DNA of 64,000 bases from Rhodococcus sp. W8901 (GTDB lineage: Bacteria > Actinomycetota > Actinomycetes > Mycobacteriales > Mycobacteriaceae): positions 4,898,001 through 4,962,000 of the forward strand of contig NZ_CP054690.1 of NCBI RefSeq assembly GCF_013348805.1. The letters run 5' to 3'. Every line of letters begins with the position of its first letter. The stretch's first letter is position 1. Made by a program: the position numbers and the translations under genes. The notes under the pieces are model-generated. The model searched no databases and was not told the origin of the DNA. It saw only the letters and a program-made list of their open reading frames with translations. This document shows positions 7,746 through 18,300 of this stretch, piece by piece.

Positions 7746-9035
7746 ATGACATCCGAAGCCCTCCACGGTCATGGCCACGGCCACGGCCATTTCGAAGGCC
7801 CGCTCCCGGTGGGCCCGACCGCTGCACGCGTTGTGGTCGGACTGCTCGTCGCGATCGCAATCGCCGTCGTCGCGGCGGCCGCGATCCTGTGGCCGGGCAA
7901 GCAGCACATCGAGATCCCGCTGCCGTTCCAGAACGCGGGCGGTGGAGCCGTCACCACCGAGGCCGGCACCGTCGTCGCACAGGACATCACACCGTGCGGC
8001 AGCCCGTCTGCGGGCCGGGCGTTTCCGGGCGATCCCACACCTCCCCCGACCGGTAGTTCGTTCGATTGCCGACGCAGCCTGGTGACGATCGACTCCGGCC
8101 CCAACGAGGGAACCCGGACGCTGCTCGAGATCGTGCCCGGTCCGGGGCAACCGAATCTGAGCGTCGGTGAGCACATCCGGCTTGTCCGGCAGACGGATTC
8201 GTCCGGCACCCCGATCTACTCGTTCAACGACTACTCCCGCGGGCTTCCCCTGCTCCTCGTCGTCGCGGCGTTCGCCGTCGCGATCATCGCGGTTGCCCGG
8301 TGGCGGGGTGCGCGGGCGCTCCTCGGACTCGGGATCACCTTCGGCGTCCTCGTCGTTTTCACGCTGCCGGCACTGCTCGACGGAAAGCCGGCGATGCCCG
8401 TCGCACTCGTCTCGGGCGCGGTGATCCTGTACGCCGTGCTCTACCTGGCGCACGGCGTGAATCTACGCACCAGCGCGGCTCTGCTCGGCACGCTCGCCTC
8501 GATGCTCGTCGCAGCCGTCCTGTCCGTCATCGCGATTCGGGTGACGCATCTGACGGGACTGTCCGAGGAACAGAACACCAACGTGCAGGCCTACATCCAG
8601 CAGGTCAGCATCACCGGACTCCTCCTGGCCGGCTTCATCATCGGCTCGCTCGGTGTGCTGAACGACGTCACGATCACGCAGGCGTCGGCGGCCTTCGAGA
8701 TCGCGTCGATGGACGAGGCCGCTTCCCGGCGAACCATCTTCACCTCCGCAATGCGGGTGGGACGCGACCACATCGCCAGCACGGTCTACACCCTGGTGCT
8801 CGCGTACGCCGGCGGTGCGCTTCCGCTCCTGCTGCTGTTCAGCGTCGCGGGTGGACCCGTCAGCGACGTCCTGACCGGTGACGCCGTGGCGATCGAGATC
8901 GTCCGATCGTCGGTCGGCGGCATCGCACTCGCGCTCTCCGTGCCCCTGACAACCGGGATCGCCGCGCTCCTCGCCCGGCCCCGGCTCGCCTCTCCGTCAC
9001 CGCGGCGGCGTACAGGCGGGCGTCACGCGCGCTGA
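7746..9035 (+). CDS. YibE/F-family membrane protein
   Basis: A 429-residue polytopic membrane protein. A short cytoplasmic His-rich N-terminus (HGHGHGHGH within residues 7-15) precedes a first membrane segment (about 26-49). An extracytoplasmic domain of about 110 residues follows, then about seven further hydrophobic segments (about 165-425). The arrangement and segments such as NDVTITQASAAFEIASMD and GRDHIASTVYTLVLAYAGG fit YibE/F (PF07907) proteins, whose function is not established; transport has been proposed. The His-rich start suggests metal binding but that is inference. Its 3' end faces the Hsp70-fold gene with 11 bp between them. Confidence 0.85.
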   Translation: MTSEALHGHGHGHGHFEGPLPVGPTAARVVVGLLVAIAIAVVAAAAILWPGKQHIEIPLPFQNAGGGAVTTEAGTVVAQDITPCGSPSAGRAFPGDPTPPPTGSSFDCRRSLVTIDSGPNEGTRTLLEIVPGPGQPNLSVGEHIRLVRQTDSSGTPIYSFNDYSRGLPLLLVVAAFAVAIIAVARWRGARALLGLGITFGVLVVFTLPALLDGKPAMPVALVSGAVILYAVLYLAHGVNLRTSAALLGTLASMLVAAVLSVIAIRVTHLTGLSEEQNTNVQAYIQQVSITGLLLAGFIIGSLGVLNDVTITQASAAFEIASMDEAASRRTIFTSAMRVGRDHIASTVYTLVLAYAGGALPLLLLFSVAGGPVSDVLTGDAVAIEIVRSSVGGIALALSVPLTTGIAALLARPRLASPSPRRRTGGRHAR

Positions 9036-9046
9036 CCGACCGCCCG

Positions 9047-10231
9047 TCAGAGCCGCGGGAGGGGCAGCAAGGGTGGCAGTTCCACCGGAGGCAACGGCAA
9101 CTGCGGGAGCTGCGGCAGCGGTGGGAGCGGCGGGATCCCGGGTAGCTCCGGGATCTCCCACCAGGGCGGTGGATCCGCCGGACGGGGCTGGGTCGGGGGC
9201 GGTGGGGCCGGGGCGCCCCCACCGCCCCCGACCGGCTGCGACGCGCCCTGCTCGGACGGCGGCGTCGTCGGCGCTTCGGACGGCGGCGGGGGTGACGGGA
9301 GCGAGGTCTGGACCGTCGTCGACGAACTCGGCGGTACCGAGGTGGGTGTGTCGGCGGTGGCTGCCGCATCCGGACCGAAAAGGGTTCTGCCGTAGCCCAG
9401 TCCGAACCCGACGACGGCGATGACGACGAGCGCGGCCCCGGCGATACCGGCACCGCTGACCTGACGCCGCGAGACCGCCTGCCGGTGCCGCCCGCGCGCG
9501 GTGGACGGCCGTGGACGAGCGGGCCCGGCCGCCGACACCGGCGCCGCAAGCAACGCGGCGCCGCGGGCAGCGGCCAGTTCCGGCGCGTGCGGCGCCACGA
9601 TCGGCAGACCGAGCCTCCACTCGAGCACGGCCCGCACCACGGGCAGATGGGCTCCGCCACCGAGAAGCACGACGGCGTCGGGCCTGTGCCCGGACTGCAC
9701 GATCAGTTCGGCCACCAGGTCTGCCGAACGCTGGACCGCGGGAACCGCGACGCTGTCGAATGTTTCACGTGGTAGTCCGATCAGGTCGTCGCCGCACAGG
9801 ACGTCGGTGCGCTCCGTTGCCGCGACCACTCCGGTCGACCGGTCGACCACGCTGACGGTCAACCCCGAACTACCGAGGTCGTAGAGCACGACCGTCCGGA
9901 ACTCCGCCATATCGCCGACACCGCGCAACTGCTCGAGTACCGCGGTCACCTCGGGGACGAGGCGAAAGCCGGTGACACCCTGCCGTCGCATCGCCACGTC
10001 GAGCGCAGCGGCCTGGCCCTCGTCGCTGTAGGAGATACCCACGCCGACGGCCGATCCCGACTCGGCCGCCTCCGCGAGGATCACGCCGACCGATTGCGCC
10101 GCCAGATCCTCCGCGATCTGCCCACCGACCTCGATCGCCTGGTACTCGAACTCACCGGATCCGTCCGGGGAATCGGATCGCACCAGACGAACGAATCCGG
10201 CCCCCACCGAAACTCCCAGAACCCCACCCAT
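9047..10231 (-). CDS. membrane-anchored Hsp70/actin-fold protein with Pro-rich tail
   Basis: A 394-residue protein. Residues 1-230 have the Hsp70/actin ATPase layout: a GVSVGAGFVRL phosphate-1-like start, VVLYDLGSSGLTVSV (phosphate-2, about 114-128) and AVVLLGGGAHLPVVR (adenosine motif, about 186-200). A single transmembrane helix (about 261-281) and a Pro-rich tail of about 110 residues (long PPP and PP stretches) follow. No peptide-binding domain is present. The likely topology is cytoplasmic ATPase fold with an extracytoplasmic Pro-rich tail, as in several actinobacterial envelope proteins. It is divergent from the tyrosine phosphatase across 89 bp, which suggests an envelope role; the partner is unknown. 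Confidence 0.75.
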   Translation of the reverse strand: MGGVLGVSVGAGFVRLVRSDSPDGSGEFEYQAIEVGGQIAEDLAAQSVGVILAEAAESGSAVGVGISYSDEGQAAALDVAMRRQGVTGFRLVPEVTAVLEQLRGVGDMAEFRTVVLYDLGSSGLTVSVVDRSTGVVAATERTDVLCGDDLIGLPRETFDSVAVPAVQRSADLVAELIVQSGHRPDAVVLLGGGAHLPVVRAVLEWRLGLPIVAPHAPELAAARGAALLAAPVSAAGPARPRPSTARGRHRQAVSRRQVSGAGIAGAALVVIAVVGFGLGYGRTLFGPDAAATADTPTSVPPSSSTTVQTSLPSPPPPSEAPTTPPSEQGASQPVGGGGGAPAPPPPTQPRPADPPPWWEIPELPGIPPLPPLPQLPQLPLPPVELPPLLPLPRL

Positions 10232-10320
10232 GAGCCGCCTTCGATCGTGGTCGCAAACGGTCGCCGCGCGAGCCGCGTGCTGGACGAGCCGAGTCTATAC
10301 AGCCGCCTTACACTCACCCC

Positions 10321-10836
10321 ATGCAACTGCTGTTCGTCTGCACCGGCAACATCTGCCGCTCCCCCACCGCAGAGCGGCTCACCGCCGCCTGGTCGGCCCG
10401 CACCGGGCGGACCGATCTGGCCGCATCCAGCGCAGGGACCCGAGCGGTAGTCGGCGGCCCGATGGAACCGACGGCAGCACAGATCCTTTCGAACCTCGGC
10501 GGCACGCCGGACGGCTTCGCGGCGCGCCAGCTGAACCCGGCGATCGCGGGAACCGCCGACCTGATCCTGACGATGACCGAGTCCCACCGCGACGCCGTGC
10601 TTCGCACGGCACCGCGCCAGCTCAAGCGGACGTTCACGCTGCTCGAGGCGACCCATCTGGCGCGCGCGACCGGATCGGCCACCGTCGCCGACCTCGCAGC
10701 GGTCCGCGGTCAGGTCCCCCGACCCGACAACGTCGACGTCCCCGACCCGATCGGCCGCAGCGCGATCGTGTTCGGGGACGTCGGCAGTCAGATCGACGAG
10801 GCCCTACTCGACCTTCTGCCCCGCCTGCGCGACTAG
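10321..10836 (+). CDS. low-molecular-weight protein-tyrosine phosphatase (Wzb-like)
   Basis: A 171-residue phosphatase that begins with the P-loop: C7-T-G-N-I-C-R13-S, the CX5R signature of LMW-PTP. The general acid is expected at Asp142 in VPDPIG. Such enzymes dephosphorylate the tyrosine cluster of Wzc-type kinases and reset polysaccharide assembly. A kinase of that type is the next gene, on the opposite strand, and the two coding regions overlap at their 3' ends by 33 bp (10804-10836). This pairing makes a Wzb-like role much more likely than a general phosphatase role. Confidence 0.88.
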   Translation: MQLLFVCTGNICRSPTAERLTAAWSARTGRTDLAASSAGTRAVVGGPMEPTAAQILSNLGGTPDGFAARQLNPAIAGTADLILTMTESHRDAVLRTAPRQLKRTFTLLEATHLARATGSATVADLAAVRGQVPRPDNVDVPDPIGRSAIVFGDVGSQIDEALLDLLPRLRD

Positions 10837-12240
10837 CGGCGCGGGATCGACCTTCGCCGGGGCATCTTCCACCTTCTGCACCGGCGCATCCGAGTCGTAG
10901 TAGTACTTGTACTCGTACGCCCCCTTGCCCTTGGCCGGCGTCATCGTCAGGATCGTGCCGAGGACGGTCGCACCCACGCTGCGCAGATTGCCGATAGCCC
11001 GCGAGACCTGCTCGCGCTTGGTCTGCCCGTGCTTCACCACGACCAACGCGCCGTCCACCTTGACCGCGAGAACGGCCGCGTCCGTCACCGGCAGAAGCGG
11101 CGAGGCATCGATGATGACGAAGTCGAAACGCGAGCGCAGATCCGCGAACAACTTCTCGGCATGCGTGGAGCCGAGCAACTCGCTCGGATTCGGCGGCAGC
11201 GGACCGGACGCGAGTACCGAGACGTTCGGGAACGGCGTCGACTGCAACACGTCGTCGATGTCGGCCTGCCCGGCCAGCACCGTGCTCATACCGACCGACC
11301 CGATCAGATCGAGATACTTGGCGATACGCGGGCGGCGCAGATCCGCGTCCACGAGAGCCACCGAGTAGCCGGCCTCCGCAATCGCGAGCGATAGATTGAT
11401 CGCCGTCGTCGTCTTTCCCTCTCCCGGAAGCGAACTGGTGATCGCAATGACACGGGGCGGGTTGTCCACCTCGAGGAACTGCAGATTCGTGCGCAGCTCA
11501 CGGAACGCCTCGGCGCTGCCCGAATACCCGTCCTGGAAAGCGATGGCCGCCTTCTCTTCCCGATCCTTGTCGAACGGCACCGTACCCACCAGACCGACCC
11601 CGGCAAGCTCGTCGAGCACCTCACGGCTCTTCACGGTGTTGTCCAGGCGGTCGCGCAGGACGGCGAGGGCGATGCCGCCGAGAAGTCCGACGACGAAGCC
11701 CAGTGCCAGGTTGCGCTTTGTCTTGGGGCTCACAGGAGTGGACGGAGTCGACGCGTGCTGCTCCACCACGACGCGGGCCATCGGAGGCTTCCCGACCTCC
11801 ATGCTCTCGAGTTCCTCTGCCATGAGAACGAACTCGTCCGACAGTGCATTCACGAGGTCGCGCGCGACCTCGGGAGATGCATCCGTCACCTTGGTGTCTA
11901 TCAGGACGGTGTCCGGCGTCGAGGTTGCCTTGACCTTCTTGGCCAGTTGCTCCGCAGTGAGGTCGGACTTCCCCAGCTTGTCGAGCGTGCGCTGGGCGAG
12001 CGTGGAACCGGTCAACAGTTTGGTATAGGAAGCGACACGCTGTTGCGAGAACAGGTTGCCTTGGTAGACCTCGTTGACCGACGCACCTGAGGAGGTGGAG
12101 ACGAACAGCCTGGACGATGCCTGGTACATCGGTGTCGACATCAGCGAGGCTCCGAGCGCGACGAGTATGCCGACCAGTGTTGTCAGCGCGATGATCCTCC
12201 ACCGTGTCTGCACGATCCGTAGGTAGTCCTGTACTTCCAT
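10804..12240 (-). CDS. Wzz/Wzc-type chain-length determinant and BY-tyrosine kinase
   Basis: A 478-residue membrane kinase. The N-terminus has a Wzz-type domain with membrane helices at about 16-36 and 178-197 around an extracytoplasmic loop. The cytoplasmic BY-kinase carries Walker A (SSLPGEGKTTTAIN, Lys276), Walker A' (VALVDADLRRP) and Walker B (FVIIDASPLLPV, about 370-381). The C-terminal tail has a Tyr cluster (YEYKYYYDSD), the usual autophosphorylation site. It controls polymer length in the Wzx/Wzy pathway together with the phosphatase it overlaps. It follows the NRPS gene by 63 bp on the same strand, so it may be co-transcribed with it or have its own promoter. Confidence 0.92.
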   Translation of the reverse strand: MEVQDYLRIVQTRWRIIALTTLVGILVALGASLMSTPMYQASSRLFVSTSSGASVNEVYQGNLFSQQRVASYTKLLTGSTLAQRTLDKLGKSDLTAEQLAKKVKATSTPDTVLIDTKVTDASPEVARDLVNALSDEFVLMAEELESMEVGKPPMARVVVEQHASTPSTPVSPKTKRNLALGFVVGLLGGIALAVLRDRLDNTVKSREVLDELAGVGLVGTVPFDKDREEKAAIAFQDGYSGSAEAFRELRTNLQFLEVDNPPRVIAITSSLPGEGKTTTAINLSLAIAEAGYSVALVDADLRRPRIAKYLDLIGSVGMSTVLAGQADIDDVLQSTPFPNVSVLASGPLPPNPSELLGSTHAEKLFADLRSRFDFVIIDASPLLPVTDAAVLAVKVDGALVVVKHGQTKREQVSRAIGNLRSVGATVLGTILTMTPAKGKGAYEYKYYYDSDAPVQKVEDAPAKVDPAPLVAQAGQKVE

Positions 12241-12303
12241 ATCCCCGATTCCCCGTCCTGTTTTCGGTACAACACTTGCGGATACCCTATGCGCGAGTTC
12301 GTA

Positions 12304-15300
12304 TCACGGCGCACCTCCGTCCAGCTCGGCGAGAAGGTGCGCGACGCGCCGGAGCGAATCCGTCGAGGTCATCTCCGCGTGCGCACACGGCACGCTATGC
12401 TCCGTCACGTCGCCCCGAACGTAGGGACTCCACAGACCACGCAGATTTCCCCGTTCCTCCGATTCGTGTGCCGCGACGAACAACACGACGTCGCCGTCGA
12501 AGGCTCCCGAACGGTGCCCACGGGCGGCGGCTTCCAACGCTGCGCCGGTCCGAACCACGTGCTGAACAACACCGGGGTCGAGTCCCGGGACGTCATCGAT
12601 CGCGCCAACCGCATCCACGGCGGCGTTCGACGGAACGGACTCCGGCGGGAGCGAATCGAGCAGTACCAGTGCCGCCACCTCTTCTCCCGCCGCGCGCAAC
12701 TGCACCGCCATCTCATGCGCGATGTTGCCGCCCAAAGACCAGCCGAGCAAGTGGTACGGCCCCTGCGGCTGCACCGCTCGCACCTGCTCGATGTACCGGC
12801 GCGCCAGTCCCTCCAGGCTGTCGACGCTTTCGTTGGTTGCCTGCAATCCGTACAGCGGCCTGTCGCGCAACTCCTCGGCCAGTCCCGCGTAGCACCAGGC
12901 GAGCCCGCTGACGGGGTGAACGCAGAAGAGCGGTGCCGCATCGGGGTTCTCGGGCCGGTTCAGGCGCACGAGCGTCGCCAACGGATCCGGATCCTCGCTT
13001 CCGGATTCGATCTGCCGGGCCGTGCCGGCGACCGTTGGATCGGCAAAGAGTGCGGCGAGCGCAACGTCGTAGCCGTACCGTTCCCGTAGCCGCGTCACCA
13101 AGCGGACGGCGCCCATGGATGTTCCGCCGAGTTCGAAGAAGCTGCGATCTCGGGGAGCACCGGACAACCCGATCACGTCCGCCATCTCGGCGGCCACGCG
13201 CCGCTCGATGATCCCCTCCGGCTCGGCACCGCTCACGTATCCGTCGTCGAAAACCGGTTCCGGCAGCGCGCTCCGGTCGATCTTTCCACCTGCCGACACC
13301 GGCATTTCGGCAATCACGGTTACCGCTGCGGGAAGCAGATGGCGGGGCAGCACGCGCTCGAGGTGCGCACGCAGGAATCGCGGTTCGAGGGTGCCTCCAC
13401 GCCGGGTCGACACGTACGACACCAGCACCGTCTCGCCCGTCGGTCGACACCTCGGCAGAGTGACTGCCGCAACCACCGCCGGGTGCGCCAGTAGTGCAGT
13501 GTCGATCTCGGCGGGTTCCACACGCACGCCGTTGATCTGGACCTGGTCGTCACCGCGGCCGATGTACTCGAGGGTGCCGTCACTGCGCAGGCGCACCAGG
13601 TCCCCGGTCCGGTAGATCCGCGCCCCCGGTGCACCGAACGGGTCGGCGACGAATCGGCCGGCCGACGTACCGGGCAGCCGGTGGTATCCCTGCGCGAGCC
13701 CCGTGCCACCGACGTAGAGTTCACCGACGACACCCACCGGAACCGGATGCAGTCGCCCGTCCAGAACTCGCAGACGCGCGCCGGCCAGGGGCGCCCCGAT
13801 GTTCACTGCTCCGGTCCCCAACACGTCGCTGCACGTGACGCCGACTGTGCACTCGGTGGGCCCGTAACCGTTGCAAAGATGGTGCCGGGACCAACCGTGC
13901 GCCAACGGGACCGGCAACCTCTCGCCTGCCGATACCACGGTCAGGCTCCGAGTGAATCCGGCCGGTTCCAGCGTCGCGAGGACGGTAGGCGTCAGGTTCA
14001 GGTGGGTGACGGCCTCGTCCTCGACCACCGCCTGCAAGTCTGCGCCCGCGTAGGCGAACTCCGGTGCACACACCAAGGTCGCCCCGTGCGCGTGCGCCGC
14101 GAGCAGTTCGAACACCGACGCGTCGAAGATCGGCGAAGCCGCCTGCAGAACAACGGATTCGTGGGTGACGAGCAGTCGATCGGCCTGTAGATCGACGAGC
14201 GCCGACAGTCCCTCGTGCGTTACCGCGACACCCTTGGGCTCCCCGGTCGTCCCCGACGTGTACAGCAGGTAGGCCAGCGACCCGTCCGTCGATCCGCGCG
14301 CGCTGTCGAGCACCCGTCGGCGCCTGTCGTCCGGGAGCTTCGGATCGACCGGCACCCAGGCCGCTCCGATTCGGGTGATCGCCCACACGTCGAGCACCCA
14401 GTCCGGGCCGCGTACCGCTCGGATCGGGACGACGTCACCCGCGCGGACGCCCTCGGCTTGCAGAAGGTCGGCTCGCTGGGCCGCCGCGACGTCCAGTTGG
14501 GCGTACGTCCACTGCCGGTCACCGGCCCGGAGCGCGATTCGGTCGGGATATGTGCGAACCGACCCCGCCAGTATCTCGCGCAGGGTGCGGGCGACCGGGG
14601 CCGAGCTCCCGTCCGCGACGGACGGGTCGAGCGCGAGCTCGAGATCACCCACCGGGGTGGCCGCGTCGGCCGTGGCATGAGCCAGCAGGCGCACCCAGGA
14701 CGTGAGCAACATGTCGGCGGTTCTGGAGTCGAACAGGTCGGTGGCAAACACCAAGCGCACGTCGATGCCCGATCCATCCGGTGACTCCACGACATCCCAC
14801 GCGAGATCGAACTGCGCCGTCGGCGCACCCGCCGCGAGGTCTGCCACCTCCACGTCGGGCAGGCTCGGCAATTCCGGTGTCGCCGTCGAGTGTGCGAGCA
14901 GCACTTGGAAGATCGGGTGGTGTGCGGCAGTACGAGTGGGCGCGATGCAGGCCACGACATCGTCGAAGGGCACGTCTCCGTGGGCCAAGGCCGCGAGGTC
15001 CACGTCGCGCACCCGTCGGACGAGATCCGCGAACGGTTCGGTCGGATCGACCCGGGTCCGCAGGGCGAGCGTACCCACGAACATCCCGACGAGAGGGGCG
15101 AGTCGAGCGTCGGTCCGACCGGCGACGACGGTGCCGACCGTGACGTCGTCGCGGCCGCCGAGTCGTGCAAGGAGCGCGGCGAGGGCGGCGTGCAGGACCA
15201 TGAATGCGCTGACCCCGTGGGTACGCGCCAGATCGGTCACTGCCGCGTGCAGATCCGGACCGATTTCGGCGTGTACGACGCCGCCGCGGTGCGTAGGGAC

Positions 15301-18300
15301 GTCGGGTCGAGGGCGATCGGTCGGTAGATCCAGCGGCGTGTCAGGCGCTCCCGCGAGGGTGTGCGCCCAGTACGCGAGTTGACGACCACCGACAGTGTCC
15401 GGATCGCGGACATCGCCGAGCATCTTCGTCTGCCAATGCGCGAAATCGCTGTAGCGCAGCGGAAGCGGCGTCCACGGCGGCGCCGTACCGGCGAGACGTG
15501 CAACGTACGCGCACTCGAGGTCACGCAGAAGCGGTACGGCCGACGCGCCGTCCAGAGCGATATGGTGCACGGCGATCGCGAGGACCCACTCCGTGTCGTC
15601 CACCTGGAACAGACCCGCACGCAGAGCAGCCTGTTCCACGAGATCGAGAGGACGCTCGACAAGTTCGCGCACCCGGTGGTCCACGTCGTCAGGATCGACG
15701 GATGCAACCGTGTAGTCGATCACGAACCGATCGGCGCTCAACACCCGTTGAGTGTGTTCGTCGGGGTAGACGGTCCGGAGCGGCTCGTGGCGTTCGACGA
15801 CATCGGCCAGCGCCGCCCCGAGGGCGTCCGCAACGAGGGAGCCGTTCAGCCGCAACGTGATCGGCATGACATAGCTCGCCGGGTCCGCGCGGTGCAGCAT
15901 CCACAGGCGTCGTTGTGCGGGCGCCATGGGCGCAGGTTCGGGGCCGGCCGCTGTCAGCGGAGGTCGGACATCGAGCTCGGAGAGATCGAGCAGACCGGCG
16001 AGCGCCGCCAGCGTCACCGATTCGAGAACAGCTCGAGGCGGCACGTCGCGGTGCAGCGCGTCGGCGAGACGGGCGGCTACCTCGACTGCGCCGAGAGAGT
16101 GGCCACCGAGCGCGAAGAAGCCGGTGTCGATGTCGACGTCGTGGCCGAGGACGTCCCGCACGACGGCCGCGACCAGCACCTCGGTCGACGTGAGTGATCG
16201 ATCTGAGGTGGTCGCCGCGAGACTGTCCGCCATCGTCGACAGTGCCGCGTGGTCGAGCTTGCCGTTCGGTGTGGTCGGCAGGCTGTCCAGTACGTGCAGG
16301 CGAGACGGCACCAACCCCGGTGGCAACTCACCCGCGATGCGAGCGAGGACGGCTGCGGCATCGATACATGCCCCCGCGACGAATGCGACGAGGACTGGTC
16401 CGCGCACGACGACGGCCGCATGACGAACACCGCTGCAGCGCATGAGCGCCGCCTCTACCTGCTCCGGCTCTACCCGGACCCCGCGGACCTTGACCTGCCG
16501 ATCGACACGCCCGAGGAACACCATCCGCCCATCGGCGAGCACCTGGACGCGGTCTCCGGTGCGGTACATACGGCCCGGGCCGAACACCGATGCAACGAAG
16601 CTCGCTGCGGTCAGCGCCTGCGCGCCGAGGTAGCCACGGGCGAGACCGCCGCCGGCGAGGTACAGCTCGCCGACGCCACCGACCGCGACGGGGCGTAGCC
16701 GCGTATCCAGGACCGCGACCGAGGTTCCCGGTATCGGTGTGCCGATACCGGTGCGACCGTCGACCTCACCGAGGGTGGCGACGACAGTGCATTCGGTGGG
16801 CCCGTAGGCGTCGAGCATCGTGCGGCCCGCCCGCCACCGATCAGCGATCTCCGCGGGGAGACTCTCACCGCCGCTGGCCACCACCCGCAGGTCGTCCAGA
16901 TCGTCGGATCGAATCGTCGCGAGTACCGATGGGGTGGAGAGGAAGTGGGTTACGCGATGTTGCCGCAGCAGCCCGTGCAGCGCGGGGCCGGCGTACACGT
17001 CCGGCGGCGCGACGACCAGTGTCGCGCCCGAAGTGTGCGCGAGCAGAATCTCGAGCACGGCCGCATCGAACGCCGGGTTGTATCCGTGCAGTACCCGATC
17101 GCCCGGACCCACGCGGTACCGTCCTCGCGCCGCCGATGCCAGGGCCGCCAGGCCGCGATGCGTCACGGCAACGAGCTTGGGTTCACCGGTCGAGCCCGAG
17201 GTCGAGATGACGTATGCGGGCGAATCGACCGACTGCGACTGTCTGGGTGCGGGGACCGGCGCGGCGACGCACGCATCCGTCGGCCCGAACGCCGCCCCGG
17301 TCTTGGTGACTGCCCACAGCATGCGGAGCCTGCCCAACGACCGTTCGGGATCGAGGGCCACCACATCCTCGGGTCCTACACCGTGATCCTCGATCAAGCG
17401 TCGGGCCAACTCGTTGGACTGCTCGTCGAGCTCTCGGTACGTCACGGCGGCGGAACCGTCGACGACTGCTACACAGTCCGGATGCGCGGCCGCGGTACTG
17501 CGCAGCAACCCGGCCAGGGTCCGCGGTGCATCCGCCGCGCAGCCGTGGACGACATCGGTGACCGCGATCGGCAAGTCCTGCACAGTGACGTCGGGCCGCG
17601 TTGCTGCGCCGGTGAGAGCACGGACCAACTGGTCCACGAGGCTTCGTGCTGTCTCGGCGCCGAACTTCGAGGCGTCGTAGACCAGGGTGCCGTGGAATCC
17701 TGCTGCCCCGCTTCGTGACAGCGTGAACTGGAGATCGAACTTCGCCGCGTCCTCGGTGAGTTCGTGGGATTCGATTTCGAGGTCGCCGATCCGCACGATC
17801 GGCGGGGTGAAGTCCTGGAAGGCGAGCGCTACCTGCGGCATCCGGGCCCCGGCGGCGGTGAGAACTTCCTCGATCGGGACCGCGGCCCGGTCGAATGCCG
17901 CGACATCGGTGTCTCGAGCCTGTGCGAGCAGCGCGCCGAACGGCATGTCCGACTCCACCCGGGTGCGCAGCACGACGGTGTCGACGAACAGTCCGACGAG
18001 GGAGTCGAGTTGCGGGTATCTGCGGCCTGCCACCACCGCGACGACTCCCACGTCGGCGCCACCGCAGAGCCGTGACAGGAGCGCAGCGAGCGCGGCGTGG
18101 ACCACCATGAACTCGGTAGCGTGATGGGCCGTCGCGAGCTCCGTGATCGCCCGCGCCGTGTCCTCGTCGAGCGCGAACTCCACGGTCGCACCAGTTCCCG
18201 GTGCGGCGCTCCCCGCCTCGATCGGCAGCACGACCGGATCGAAGCCATCGAGTTCCCGCTGCCAGAACCCGAGATCCGCGCCGTCCGTGACCCGCGCACG

